NCBI GenBank assembly: GCA_965219665.1
Contig: CBDCOD010000024.1
Coordinates: forward strand, 215,359 to 279,358
Length of the DNA: 64,000 bases
Direction: 5' to 3'
DNA from: CBDCOD01 sp965219665
GTDB lineage: Bacteria > Pseudomonadota > Gammaproteobacteria > CAKMZV01
In this document: piece after piece, positions 51,990-60,015 of the stretch
Numbering within the stretch: position 1 is the first letter of the stretch
Layout of the letters: each line of letters opens with the position of its first letter
Notes under the pieces: model-generated
What the model was told of the DNA's origin: nothing
Database searches by the model: none
The model's input: only the letters and a program-made list of their open reading frames with translations
Made by a program: the position numbers and the translations under genes

Positions 51990-54948
51990 TGCATACGATC
52001 AATATACACATAGCAGTACATTTAACAATACACTGTATTCCATCCAAAAACGCTTAGTTTTGTTGTTCTGCATCGTATCGGCATTGGTGTCGGCATCGCT
52101 GTGGTCAATGACAGCAAGTGCAGCTGCGCCAGTGGCTTTAAGCCATAGTGCGTCCGAACATAGCTTTGCCCTCACTGTAACCCAAGTGAATAACAGCCCG
52201 CCTGTGGTAGCTCCAAGCCTGCGCATTGTGCGCACCTATGCAGGCAGCGGCGTTAACGATTTTGCAGATGGTAGCGCCCTGACAGCACAATTCAACGCTC
52301 CAAGCGGTATTGCTCGGGCAGCCGATGGACGCCTCTTTGTTGCAGATACTTTCAATCACCGCATCCGAGTAATCAGTGCCGATGGTGCGACGGTTTCCAC
52401 TTATGCAGGTGATGGCGTTAACGGGCTTTGCAGATGGCAGCACCAGCACGGCACGCTTTAGTGATCAACCTCAAGGCGTTGCCTTGGCAGCCGATGGACG
52501 CCTCTTTGTTGCAGATGAGAGCCAATCACCGTATTCGCGTGATTAGTGCCGATGGTGCGACTGTTTCCACTTATGCAGGTAATGGCGTTCGCGGCTTTTG
52601 CAGATGGCAGCACCAGCACGGCACGCTTTCGTGGGTCCAGTCGGCGTTGCCGTGGCAGCCGATGGACGCCTCTTTGTTGCAGATACTTTCAATAGACCGT
52701 ATTCGCGTCATTAGTGCCGATGGTGCTACCGTCTCTACTTATGCAGGCACTGGTTTTTTTGGCTTTGCCAATGGCGAGCGCCAGCACCGCTCGCTTTGGT
52801 TCTGCCTCAACTGGCGTTGCCGTGGCAGCCGATGGACGCGTCTTTGTTGCAGATACGGGTCAATAACGTCGGATTCGCGTCATTAGTGCCGATGGTGCGA
52901 CGGTTTCTACTTATGCAGGTGATGGCTTTGCGGGCATTTGCAGATGGCAGCACCACCACCGCACGCTTTGACGAACCTCGAGGCGGTATGGCCGTGGCAG
53001 CCGATGGTCGCGTCTTTGTTGCTGATGAGGTCAATCAATCGGATTCGCGTGATTAGTGCCGATGGTGCCTTTGTCTCTACCTATGCAGGTAGTGGTACAG
53101 CTACCCAAACCAATGAGCCTCAAGCATTACAAGCCGCTCTTGATATAGATTTAAGCGCAACCGCGAAGAATGACGCTTGCGCCGGATGGACGCCTCTTTT
53201 TCACTGACTCAGGTAACCATCGTATTCGCGTGATTGAAGTCATTTCCTCAACTTCTGAAAACTTTGGCTCTGTTAGCTTAGGCGCTGGACTTCAAGGGGC
53301 TGGAACGCACGTTATTGGCGCACAAAACCTATTTTTTGATGCAGAAGGTAGTGACTTAAGCTTCAGCATTCTCTCTGGTAATGAGGACGGCTTATTTGCC
53401 ATCGATGCAGCCAGTGGCAGGGTTACGCTGGCAGGCAGTTTAACCGATACACGAACAGGGATCAACACGCTGGTTATCCAGGCAGAAGATCTTGCTGGCA
53501 GCGCCACCGTAACCCTTACCATCGTAGTGGAAGAGGTGAACGATCCTCCCACGTTCGCCCTGTCTTCCAGCACTTTGGAATTAGATGAAGATTTCGGCAC
53601 TAATACCGATATTGTGGTAGTGAATCCCGATGATGGGGATGCCGCGATTGAGCAAATACTGACTTATAGCGTGAGCACCAACAATGTCGGCTTTACCACT
53701 CTGACTATCAATGCACAATCAGGGACACTTACCCTGACCAGTATAGCGGATGCTTTTGGTGAGGCAACTCTTACCATAACGGTGACTGATTCTTCTGCTA
53801 CCAACAATGAGGCAACCCAAACCCTTAGATTACGAGTACTCCCCGTGAATGACCCGCCTGCCTTTTCCCTCTCTACGACCACCCTGAGGCTCGATGAGGA
53901 CTTTGCTCAAGCAATAACTGTATCGGTGGTGAACCCAAATGATGGTGATGATGGCATGGAGCAAACTTTAACCTATAGCATATCACCGGTTAGTTTAGGG
54001 GTGGTTGGTATAAGCTTTGATGCCAATTCAGGTCAAGTAATTCTCAATAGCGTTGCCGATGAAAATAGCATTAACCCGATTCTGTTTGAAATAACTGCGA
54101 ATGATGGTGGCGCGGTCAATAATCTATTCTCGCAGTCATTTACCCTTGAGATTGAGCCTGTGGATGACCCGGGGAATGACCCGCCTAATGTTGTGCTGTC
54201 AACTGCTGTGCTCACGCTGGATGAAGATTTTGGCAGTGCTTCTATAACTGTGGTGAGTAGCGATGACGGGGATGGCACCAATCAACCTTTGACTTATAGT
54301 ATAAGCACCACTAATATCGGTTTTGCAACGATTTCTATTGATAGCAACTCAGGCGCTATAACCCTGAGTAGTGTCGATAACCAATTTGGGCAAGCCGCTT
54401 TGTTTGTGACGGTGGATGACTCTGCTCCTGAGGATAATCTTTCAATCATACAGGTTGTTGTTAGGGCACGTGCTGTGAACGATGTGCCAACTTTTACCTT
54501 ATCACGAACGGCGCTGACACTGAATGAGGATTTTGGAAGCAATACGGATATTAGCGTGGTGAGTCCAAATGATGGCGACAATGGCGATCAAGTGATTACT
54601 TATCGTATTAATCCTACTAATACCGAATTTGCTACTTTAGCAATTGATGCGCAAACAGGGGAGGTTACTATAACCAGTGTCGCTAATGGATTTGGGAGTG
54701 CAGTCATTACAGTGATAGCAGAAGATGATGGTGGCGGCGATACCAACCAGTCAACCCAAACCTTTATGCTGACTGTGGTTGATAGTGTGTCAGAAGCTGC
54801 CAGCAGTGGTGGCGGGGGTGGTGGCTGTAGCTTACAGTCCGCAACGAACCACCCTATAGACACTACACTCTGGTGGCTCCTGTTATTAAGCCTTGCGCTA
54901 CTAACAGTGCGCGCTTATACAACGCGCCGCCCTCAAAAAAACCTATAG
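51990..54948 (+). pseudogene. Shortened and frameshifted array copy 4
   Basis: ATG 51990 is frameshifted after a few codons by a two-base gain in the N-terminal repeat. The signal-peptide region (52060 on) is then joined directly to the end of the second cadherin-like domain, deleting the first propeller; the join lies at AGCCATA (52141-52147), present in both parental places. The second propeller (52210-53160) carries about a dozen +1 or +3 base changes, nearly all at the positions that vary between intact copies. From 53170 to 54948 the frame is intact for 592 residues: five cadherin-like domains and a different tail (CSLQSATNHPIDTTLWWLLL, then TTRRPQKNL). It could be a dead gene or a silent sequence donor. 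Confidence 0.85.
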
Positions 54949-54967
54949 CATAATTGAACATCAAATC

Positions 54968-55260
54968 CATATCTGATGAAAAGATAGAGGAACTGTTGTT
55001 CAAACTTGGTAATGAAGGCTGTGGTGTCTATTGGAGAATAGTTGAAATGCTCTATCAAAACAACAATTCCTTACGAACGTAATACGAACCTAATACTATA
55101 AAAGGAAAGTATTAAAAAAGAAGTATCTGACGATACTTCACAAAAAAACACAAAAAAAGATTCAAGTCCAATTAAATCAGTCGTCAGCAAACCTTACGAC
55201 GTAACCCAAGAAACTTGGGACGCTTGGCTTACAGTCAGAGATTGTAGGGGGGGTAGATGA
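54968..55260 (+). pseudogene. Right fragment of the phage replication-type gene
   Basis: Starts SDEKIEELLFKLGNEGCGVY, then WRIVEMLYQNNNSLRT, matching the left fragment at 37043-37140. After a frameshift near 55080 the frame continues VSDDTSQKNTKK and then YDVTQETWDAWLTVRD, which resembles the middle to C-terminal part of phage replication (O-like) proteins. A perfect hairpin GAAGTATC/GATACTTC lies at 55120-55139 inside it. The match ends near 55247; the part expected next (the 'APVT..AL' region) is found 1.6 kb further on, at 56850. Confidence 0.7.
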
Positions 55261-55321
55261 AATGGGATGATGGCGCGTTGGTTTGGGATGGCGTTGAAAG
55301 CCCCTTGCAATGCGGGTTACA

Positions 55322-55344
55322 GGGGGGTGCAAGCCCCTTTTTTT
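55322..55344 (+). terminator. Rho-independent terminator
   Basis: A G run (55322-55327), loop TGCAAG and CCCC followed by seven T (55338-55344) make a compact GC stem with a U-tract on the plus strand. It closes transcription coming from the array side. The flanking 55260-55620 region, on either strand, holds no recognisable gene. Confidence 0.65.
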
Positions 55345-55639
55345 ATAGTTTTCGGTTTGGGTTGGAAAAACGGATTTATGGGTATAAAAGGGGAGGAAAA
55401 TAGGGTTAAAACCATCCGTAAATCATCCAAAAGGTAAGCAAAAAAAAGAATAAAATGGGGCAAGCGGAGAGCGCAGTAATAAGTCTTGCGCGATGAGGGG
55501 TAAATTGGCGTAGCCAAGAGGGGGATGATGCAAGCAAAGCGCAGCATCCGCGCTGCCCCCCTTTCAAACTGGTAAAGAAAACTAATCTAGAGTTCTTATA
55601 GCAGTCTATCAGAGGATGCGCGCGCGGGCAGAACTGGGT

Positions 55640-55668
55640 TTGTGTTTAGACTGATGGTTTGGTATAAT
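55640..55668 (+). promoter_or_regulatory. Sigma-70-type promoter
   Basis: TTGTGT (55640-55645), 17-base spacer, TATAAT (55663-55668). It points right into a short region without a long reading frame that ends in a tRNA-3'-end-like sequence, so it may once have driven a small RNA or tRNA gene. Confidence 0.5.
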
Positions 55669-55700
55669 TGCTAGCGTATGCTAATGTAGCGATCAGCATA

Positions 55701-55731
55701 GGGGGTAGAAGTCGCCCGTCCTCCTCCGCCA
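55701..55731 (+). other. tRNA 3'-end-like sequence, possible attachment-site remnant
   Basis: GGGGGTAGAAGTCGCCC followed by GTCCTCCTCCGCCA resembles the T-arm and acceptor 3' strand of a tRNA (Ser/Leu-like ends in CTCCGCCA), but the T-loop is wrong and the 5' half is not found upstream. Since phage genes follow at once on the minus strand, it may be the att remnant of an element that entered a tRNA gene. Weak evidence. Confidence 0.25.
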
Positions 55732-55805
55732 TTTATGGCGTGATTAAGCAGAGTTGCGCACTGTCTGGTCGCTATTTTATTTCCTCAAATTTCCCCAATT
55801 CTTGA

Positions 55806-56830
55806 CTACTGATTAGGCTGGCTGACCAGATGTAGTTGGCTTGTAGGTTTTTGCCGGTCAACGCGGGCGGTTTGGTTGGTTTGTACGACCAATTTGTTTG
55901 CTGCATCGTTGGGCAGGTCAATAACGAATAGCAGATTTTTATTGTTGGTGTCATAGAGCACGCGGTTTGGGTTGGCAATGTGCTGTAGGATGTTCAAGAT
56001 AAAGTCATCATCAACGGCAATATTCTTTTCTTTTTTGAGGTCGCGAACCATGCGGGTTATGCGTTTGTCTTGTGCCAGAATGATCGCGGTGTTTGGCGTA
56101 ACACCAGTGTTTTCCAAATAATCAACTGCTGCGGCAGGCAGGAAGCCTACGGGCGCAGTTTTGCCGGTGTTAGTGGGTGATTGATTGTCGTTAATTTTCT
56201 GAAAGTCGCAGTCGGATTAGTGCTTGATATGCACCGCCAAATTGATCAGGTGCCAGCGTTTGTGCGTGGTTTAGCAGCTGTGTGCGCACGGGTGGAGGCA
56301 ATGCTAGTATTTTAGCACCCATATTGATAGCGGGTGCGGCAGCACTACCAGCTATGCCGACATTGTAATTGAAGCCCTCACCGTGATCCAATTCGGGCGG
56401 TGTTTCGCCTTCAGGGGTTTGTTCAATTCGACCATCTGATGCCTAGATGCTGCTGAGTGCAATAACCGTGCAGCGACAGTTGTAGCCGTTGGGCGGATAG
56501 TTTGTTTGCCAAAAGGGATCATCAATATGATAAGCAGCATTGTTATAGGGTTGGTGCGAATCGCGTACTCGTTCATCTCCAGCAGTAAGGTAGCGCAGAT
56601 ATGGCATAGCTTCTTTTGTTTCTTGGAATTGTTGCCACTGCCCAGCGGCGTATGCGGAGCGCACGTTGGTCTGATAAATCAAACCGACTTCGCCAGTTTC
56701 TATTGCCGTTGTATGACCAACCGTATCGAGCGACGATGCTATCGAAGTCATCACGGAATTGGGAGAGCGATTTGCCTTCGGATATGGCCGCCTGAACGGC
56801 GTTTTGAAAGTCACGAACAATGTCTAATTT
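55806..56830 (-). pseudogene. Decayed MuF-type phage head protein with C-terminal nuclease-like domain
   Basis: Read right to left in at least four pieces. 56830-56443: KLDIVRDFQNAVQAAISEGK, then after a frameshift TNVRSAYAAGQW, MPYLRYLTAGDERVRDSHQ and TNYPPNGYNCRCTVIAL, the hallmark of phage Mu F-like head morphogenesis proteins. 56391-56191: VGIAGSAAAPAINMG region. 56117-55806: VTPNTAIILAQDKRITRMV, ILQHIANPNRVLYD, LLFVIDLPND, which looks like a PBECR-type (Barnase/EndoU/ColicinE5-RelE-like) domain known from MuF polymorphic proteins. Stops and frameshifts make it non-functional. It lies inside, and opposite to, the replication-type gene. Confidence 0.7.
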
Positions 56831-56849
56831 GGCAGCCCCCGCAACAGAG

Positions 56850-57110
56850 ATAAGAGAAAAGCACCAACTGACCACAAAAGCCCTAAGCATCGTTACTGAC
56901 GAAGCGAAAAAGGCAAATATAACACTGGAGCAAGCCTTAACAGAATCAGTTGGAAACAACTGGGTGAGCTTTAAGGTGCTTTGGTATAAAAATTCAAATC
57001 ATCCTCTTCAAAAACCATTCGGCAAAGAACGCTTACCCAAAGTGGAAAGAAGCGCCCGATCCCGACACGCTTAGAGAGCGAGTCCAGAACCAATTTTTAC
57101 CAAAAGGAGA
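56850..57110 (+). pseudogene. C-terminal fragment of the phage replication-type gene
   Basis: Reads HQLTTKALSIVTDEAKKANI, then TLEQALTESVGNNWVSFKVL and WYKN. This is the end part of phage O/DUF4373-like replication proteins (pattern 'T..AL..I..EA.KA...LE.AL......W..FK..W'), which would directly follow the piece ending at 55247. A frameshift near 57048 leads into WKEAPDPDTLRERVQNQFLP. The earlier start at 56820 lies in MuF-derived sequence, so the junction is about 56830-56850. Confidence 0.65.
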
Positions 57111-57117
57111 ATTGAAT

Positions 57118-57445
57118 AATGAAAACATCTTCCAAATATGATGAATTTCTTCCCCTATTTTCGCACGAGAGAGGAGTTCCGCACTGATCCTGTGCCTATT
57201 GACCCTGAGTGTTATCTCTTCACAGCGGGCGTTATATTGAATAAAAAAACAACAATCCGTTTTTGACCAAGTTGCGGGACTGTGCACAAGGATGGGAATC
57301 AATATCAATTTGTAGGTGCGCACATAAACGAGAATAGCGACCATGTTCCGTTGTATCAGCAAGTAGGCGCGACTGCGCTTACAAAGTTAGATTCTCTTAA
57401 CAACCGAGCGAAAGCCCAGAAGGGCGAAAATTACGGAGATCTTTG
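57118..57445 (+). pseudogene. Small decayed frames after the replication fragment
   Basis: Overlapping remnants on the plus strand: FFPYFRTREEFRTDPVPIDP, then ECYLFTAGVILNKKTTIRF and a stop; and in another frame YQFVGAHINENSDHVPLYQQ, then VGATALTKLDSLNNRAKAQK up to TGA near 57444. The composition is protein-like but no family is recognised. They are probably the next gene(s) of the same element. Confidence 0.35.
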
Positions 57446-57820
57446 ATGGTCCCCTAAAGTGCAGGTTTTGGGGGTCGATTTTGATAAGGACTTCCGATAT
57501 ACCACTACACATGGGGATTGGGGGCGTTGCCCCTTATCTGTCAGGGGGAAATTACCCACAGCCTCTCTCATTTGCCTCATACGGAGCGATAATCCATTGA
57601 GTAAGGCCAATTAAAGGTCTTTGTTGTTAAGTGCGTCACAGCACGCGGAATTGTTAAATTCTCTTGGATTGTAGCGTGCCATGCCGCTTTTGGGGTTGCC
57701 AAGTTTGGCTTAGCGAGTTTGGCTTAGGATATTTTTTAGATTATGTTTAACTATCTGGGTGGTTGAGTTTTACTGTATCTGGTATGTAATAGTTTCTGTA
57801 TTTTTACACATCTGGTATAT
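57446..57820. other. Gene-free spacer
   Basis: No coding sequence seen on either strand. It contains short GC hairpin-like words (GGGGGCGTTGCCCC near 57523) and an imperfect direct repeat of GTTTGGCTTAG around 57702-57727. Composition is mixed and turns A/T-rich to the right. Confidence 0.5.
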
Positions 57821-58170
57821 TTAGTTTTCGTATGCGGCTACTGCTTTTTTGAGAGCGGGGAATACATTTTTGTTTTTACTGATCGGATGCGTCCGTCTTG
57901 TCCTAGAGTTAGGTACGGTATTGAGTTGTTCTGAGTATGATGCACTGACTATATAGGCTTCTTTTCTGAGCATACTGTAGATAGAATTTAGTGAGCACTT
58001 GTATGCGTATGCACTTAGCATTTTCATTCCATCTTTGGTATTTGTATCTACTTTAAGTTTAACATTTCGTTCTAAGCAATTCAGATAGAACTGTTGTTTA
58101 GCATCTTCTTTTGTGATTCGATTGTTGTGATATTTGGTTGCTGTGAAGCGCGACCATGTAATATCAAAAC
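57821..58170 (-). pseudogene. C-terminal remnant of an unknown protein
   Basis: A frame open from about 58170 down to a stop at 57821, without a start near its beginning: FDITWSRFTATKYHNNRITK, DAKQQFYLNCLERNVKLKVD, MKMLSAYAYKCSLNSIYSML and ALKKAVAAYEN. The part from the internal ATG at 58027 could be made as 68 residues. Charged, helix-rich; perhaps phage- or plasmid-derived. I recognise no family. Confidence 0.35.
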
Positions 58171-58834
58171 TTTTGATAAGAGGTTATGTTTTTGCAACAA
58201 AAAAAAGAGCGTTGGTTTTGTTTTTTTGGCATGGCTTTTTGTGGTGATTCCTGGATTTCTGCCACTTATTATATCTCAAACATTGTGAAAAGGGATTTTC
58301 TACTTAACCAAAAACCTTTAAATTATTTGCATTACAACGATTACAAAAGCAGTGATCAGACCCTTTGTTTTTCCACAAAAAACATTACAAAAAAAAGCAT
58401 TTCAATGGTTAAAAAAGTTCCTCTCATGAGGAACAGTGATTCACAACTTCGTTGTCGCATGTCGCTATCGCTCCATGCTCCATCTTCGTAGTGAATCAAA
58501 ATTCCCAAATCTCATCAAATAAGAATTATTTGTTGACATTTTTGTCTTGCCTTTTGGGTGATTAATGTCTTTGTTTGGGTCTGATTTTTTGTGTTGGTTT
58601 TGGTTAGATTTTTTTTGTTGCGCAGAATATATTTTTGTATTTTTCGAGTGTGCGCTCAAAGGATTTTGATTGATGTTAGAGGAGTTGAAAGTATTTTGAG
58701 TTCGTTTTTGAGATGAGGCCTAACATTTCAGGATGGACCATCAAGTTGTTGTTTGGCATTGATAATGCTGATCCTGAAGTTGCTCTATGTTGATTTACAG
58801 GTTTTTGTATCTTTTGGTTTAACATCCGCCCTTC
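58171..58834. other. A/T-rich gene-free region
   Basis: Homopolymer-rich sequence with only short, low-complexity frames on both strands. None has a credible ribosome site with protein-like composition. No repeats or RNA genes were recognised. Confidence 0.5.
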
Positions 58835-58882
58835 CCGCAAAGCGCGGTTGCGCTTTGCGGTTCGGTTGGTTGTTTTTTTTAA
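58835..58882 (+). terminator. Strong hairpin, probable terminator
   Basis: CCGCAAAGCGC (58835-58845), loop GGTT, GCGCTTTGCGG (58850-58860): a perfect 11-bp GC-rich stem, followed after ten bases by TTGTTTTTTTTAA. The T-run is a little distant, so termination on the plus strand is likely but not certain. The same stem works on the minus strand without a T-run. Confidence 0.5.
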
Positions 58883-58904
58883 TTTGCCCTACGTTACCAC
58901 GTGA

Positions 58905-58978
58905 GGGCATTTGAGAGTAGTCTTTGCATTTCGTCAAGCTATCGCTTGTCTCAATACTTAGACCACTCTCAAATGCCC
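58905..58978. repeat. 14-bp perfect inverted repeat with nested hairpins
   Basis: GGGCATTTGAGAGT (58905-58918) and ACTCTCAAATGCCC (58965-58978) are perfect complements. Next to them GTCT and AGAC also pair, and the centre holds CAAGC-TATC-GCTTG. The 74-base unit can thus fold into one long rod. It could be a miniature inverted-repeat element, a plasmid or phage control site, or a small structured RNA. No target-site duplication is evident. Confidence 0.6.
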
Positions 58979-59064
58979 GTATAGTTTTTGATATTTTAAA
59001 GTTATTGAAATTTTTATTTCGACTGTGGGGGCTGGTCTTGCTTCTTGTTCTACAGCCTCTATAG

Positions 59065-59208
59065 TTTCTACACTTTCTATAGTTTCTACACTTTCTACAC
59101 TTTCTACACTTTCTATAGTTTCTATAGTTTCTATAGTTTCTATAGTTTCTATAGTTTCTATAGTTTCTATAGTTTCTATAGTTTCTATAGTTTCTATAGT
59201 TTCTATAT
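59065..59208. repeat. 9-bp minisatellite, 16 units
   Basis: Sixteen head-to-tail units of TTTCTATAG or TTTCTACAC (last one TTTCTATAT). The first five mix the two variants; the next ten are identical TTTCTATAG. Each unit contains the palindrome CTATAG. Units of nine bases keep all six frames open, so frames read through it are artefacts. Confidence 0.95.
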
Positions 59209-59735
59209 TTCTGATACATCATCTATAGTACATACATCATCTATAGTACATACATCATCTATAGTACATACATCATCTATAGTACCTGCATCATCTATAG
59301 TACCTGCATCATCTATAGTACCTGCATTATCTATAGTACATACATCATCTATAGTACATACATCATCTATAGTACCTGCATCATCTATAGTACCTGCATT
59401 ATCTATAGTACCTGCATTATCTATAGTACATACATCATCTATAGTACCTGCATTATCTATAGTACATACATCATCTATAGTACCTGCATTATCTATAGTA
59501 CCCGCATCATCTATAGTACCTGCATTATCTATAGTACCCGCATTATCTATAGTACCTCGCATTATCTATAGTACCAGCATTATCTATAGTACCCGCATTA
59601 TCTATATTACCTGCATTATCTATAGTACCTGCATCATCTATAGTACATACATCATCTATAGTACCTGCATTATCTATAGTACCTACATTATCTATAGTAC
59701 CTACATTATCTATAGTCCATATATCTTCTATATCC
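59209..59735. repeat. 18-bp minisatellite, about 29 units
   Basis: Directly continues the 9-bp array with units such as ATCATCTATAGTACATAC, ATCATCTATAGTACCTGC and ATTATCTATAGTACCTGC. The unit is exactly twice the 9-bp length and keeps the TCTATAGT core, now once per 18 bases. Variant units are mixed, as after unequal exchange or slippage. One unit near 59545 has an extra base. Degenerate single copies follow at about 59985. Possible roles: iteron/centromere-like protein-binding array or phase-variable spacer; neither is shown. Confidence 0.95.
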
Positions 59736-59793
59736 TATAAAACAGCCGACCATAAAAGATTAAAGCCAAGAGATTTCAGGAAGGGTAACAACA

Positions 59794-59925
59794 ATGACGA
59801 GCAATAACCAAGAAGCAATTATGAAAAAGGTGGAATTACAGGACGGCGCATCCGCCGACATCGTGCAGGACAATGTGCAACATTTGAAAGCGCTTTTCTC
59901 CGAGGCTTTTACCGAAAGAAATTAG
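59794..59925 (+). pseudogene. N-terminal stub of a DNA methyltransferase (Mod-like)
   Basis: 43 residues with a good ribosome site (AGGAAGG, eight bases before the ATG): MKKVELQDGASADIVQDNVQ, then HLKALFSEAFTERN and TAG. The 'L..GAS.DIV..N...LK.LFPEAFTE' pattern is how adenine-methyltransferase Mod subunits of type III systems begin. The catalytic motifs are missing because the gene stops here. It starts 58 bases after the minisatellites, so the repeats lay in its promoter region. Confidence 0.6.
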
Positions 59926-60015
59926 GTTACATATTGAAGTTGGTGAAAATGGTCATGAAGTGCTTTTTTATAGTTTGTACAGTTTCTATACTACCTCTTG
60001 TTAGCATAGTTTCTC

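Larger units (their letters stand above)
37156..54948 (+). repeat. Tandem array of giant NHL/cadherin surface-protein genes
   Basis: Direct repeat of about 4.8-kb units (gene plus ~207-base leader): an orphan 3' stub (37156-37347), three intact genes (37558, 42378, 47162) and a shortened, frameshifted copy (51990-54948). Long stretches are identical between units. Within each gene there is a second level of repetition: about 165-base NHL blade units and about 300-base cadherin-like units. Between copies 1 and 3, and between copies 2 and 4, the last 1.5 kb match best. The array is bordered by pieces of one phage replication-type gene. Confidence 0.95.

Noticed and set aside
55317..55547. 76-residue hydrophobic minus-strand frame
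   Set aside because: Overlaps the terminator; no ribosome site; composition follows local T/C-rich sequence.
58186..58491. 101-residue plus-strand frame in the A/T-rich region
   Set aside because: Low-complexity composition, no ribosome site, no recognisable features.
59209..59735. CRISPR array
   Set aside because: Units are contiguous 18-mers with no spacers, and no cas genes are seen.
59045..59740. 231-residue plus-strand and 119-residue minus-strand frames through the minisatellites
   Set aside because: Units of 9 and 18 bases keep frames open by construction; products are pure low-complexity repeats without ribosome sites.
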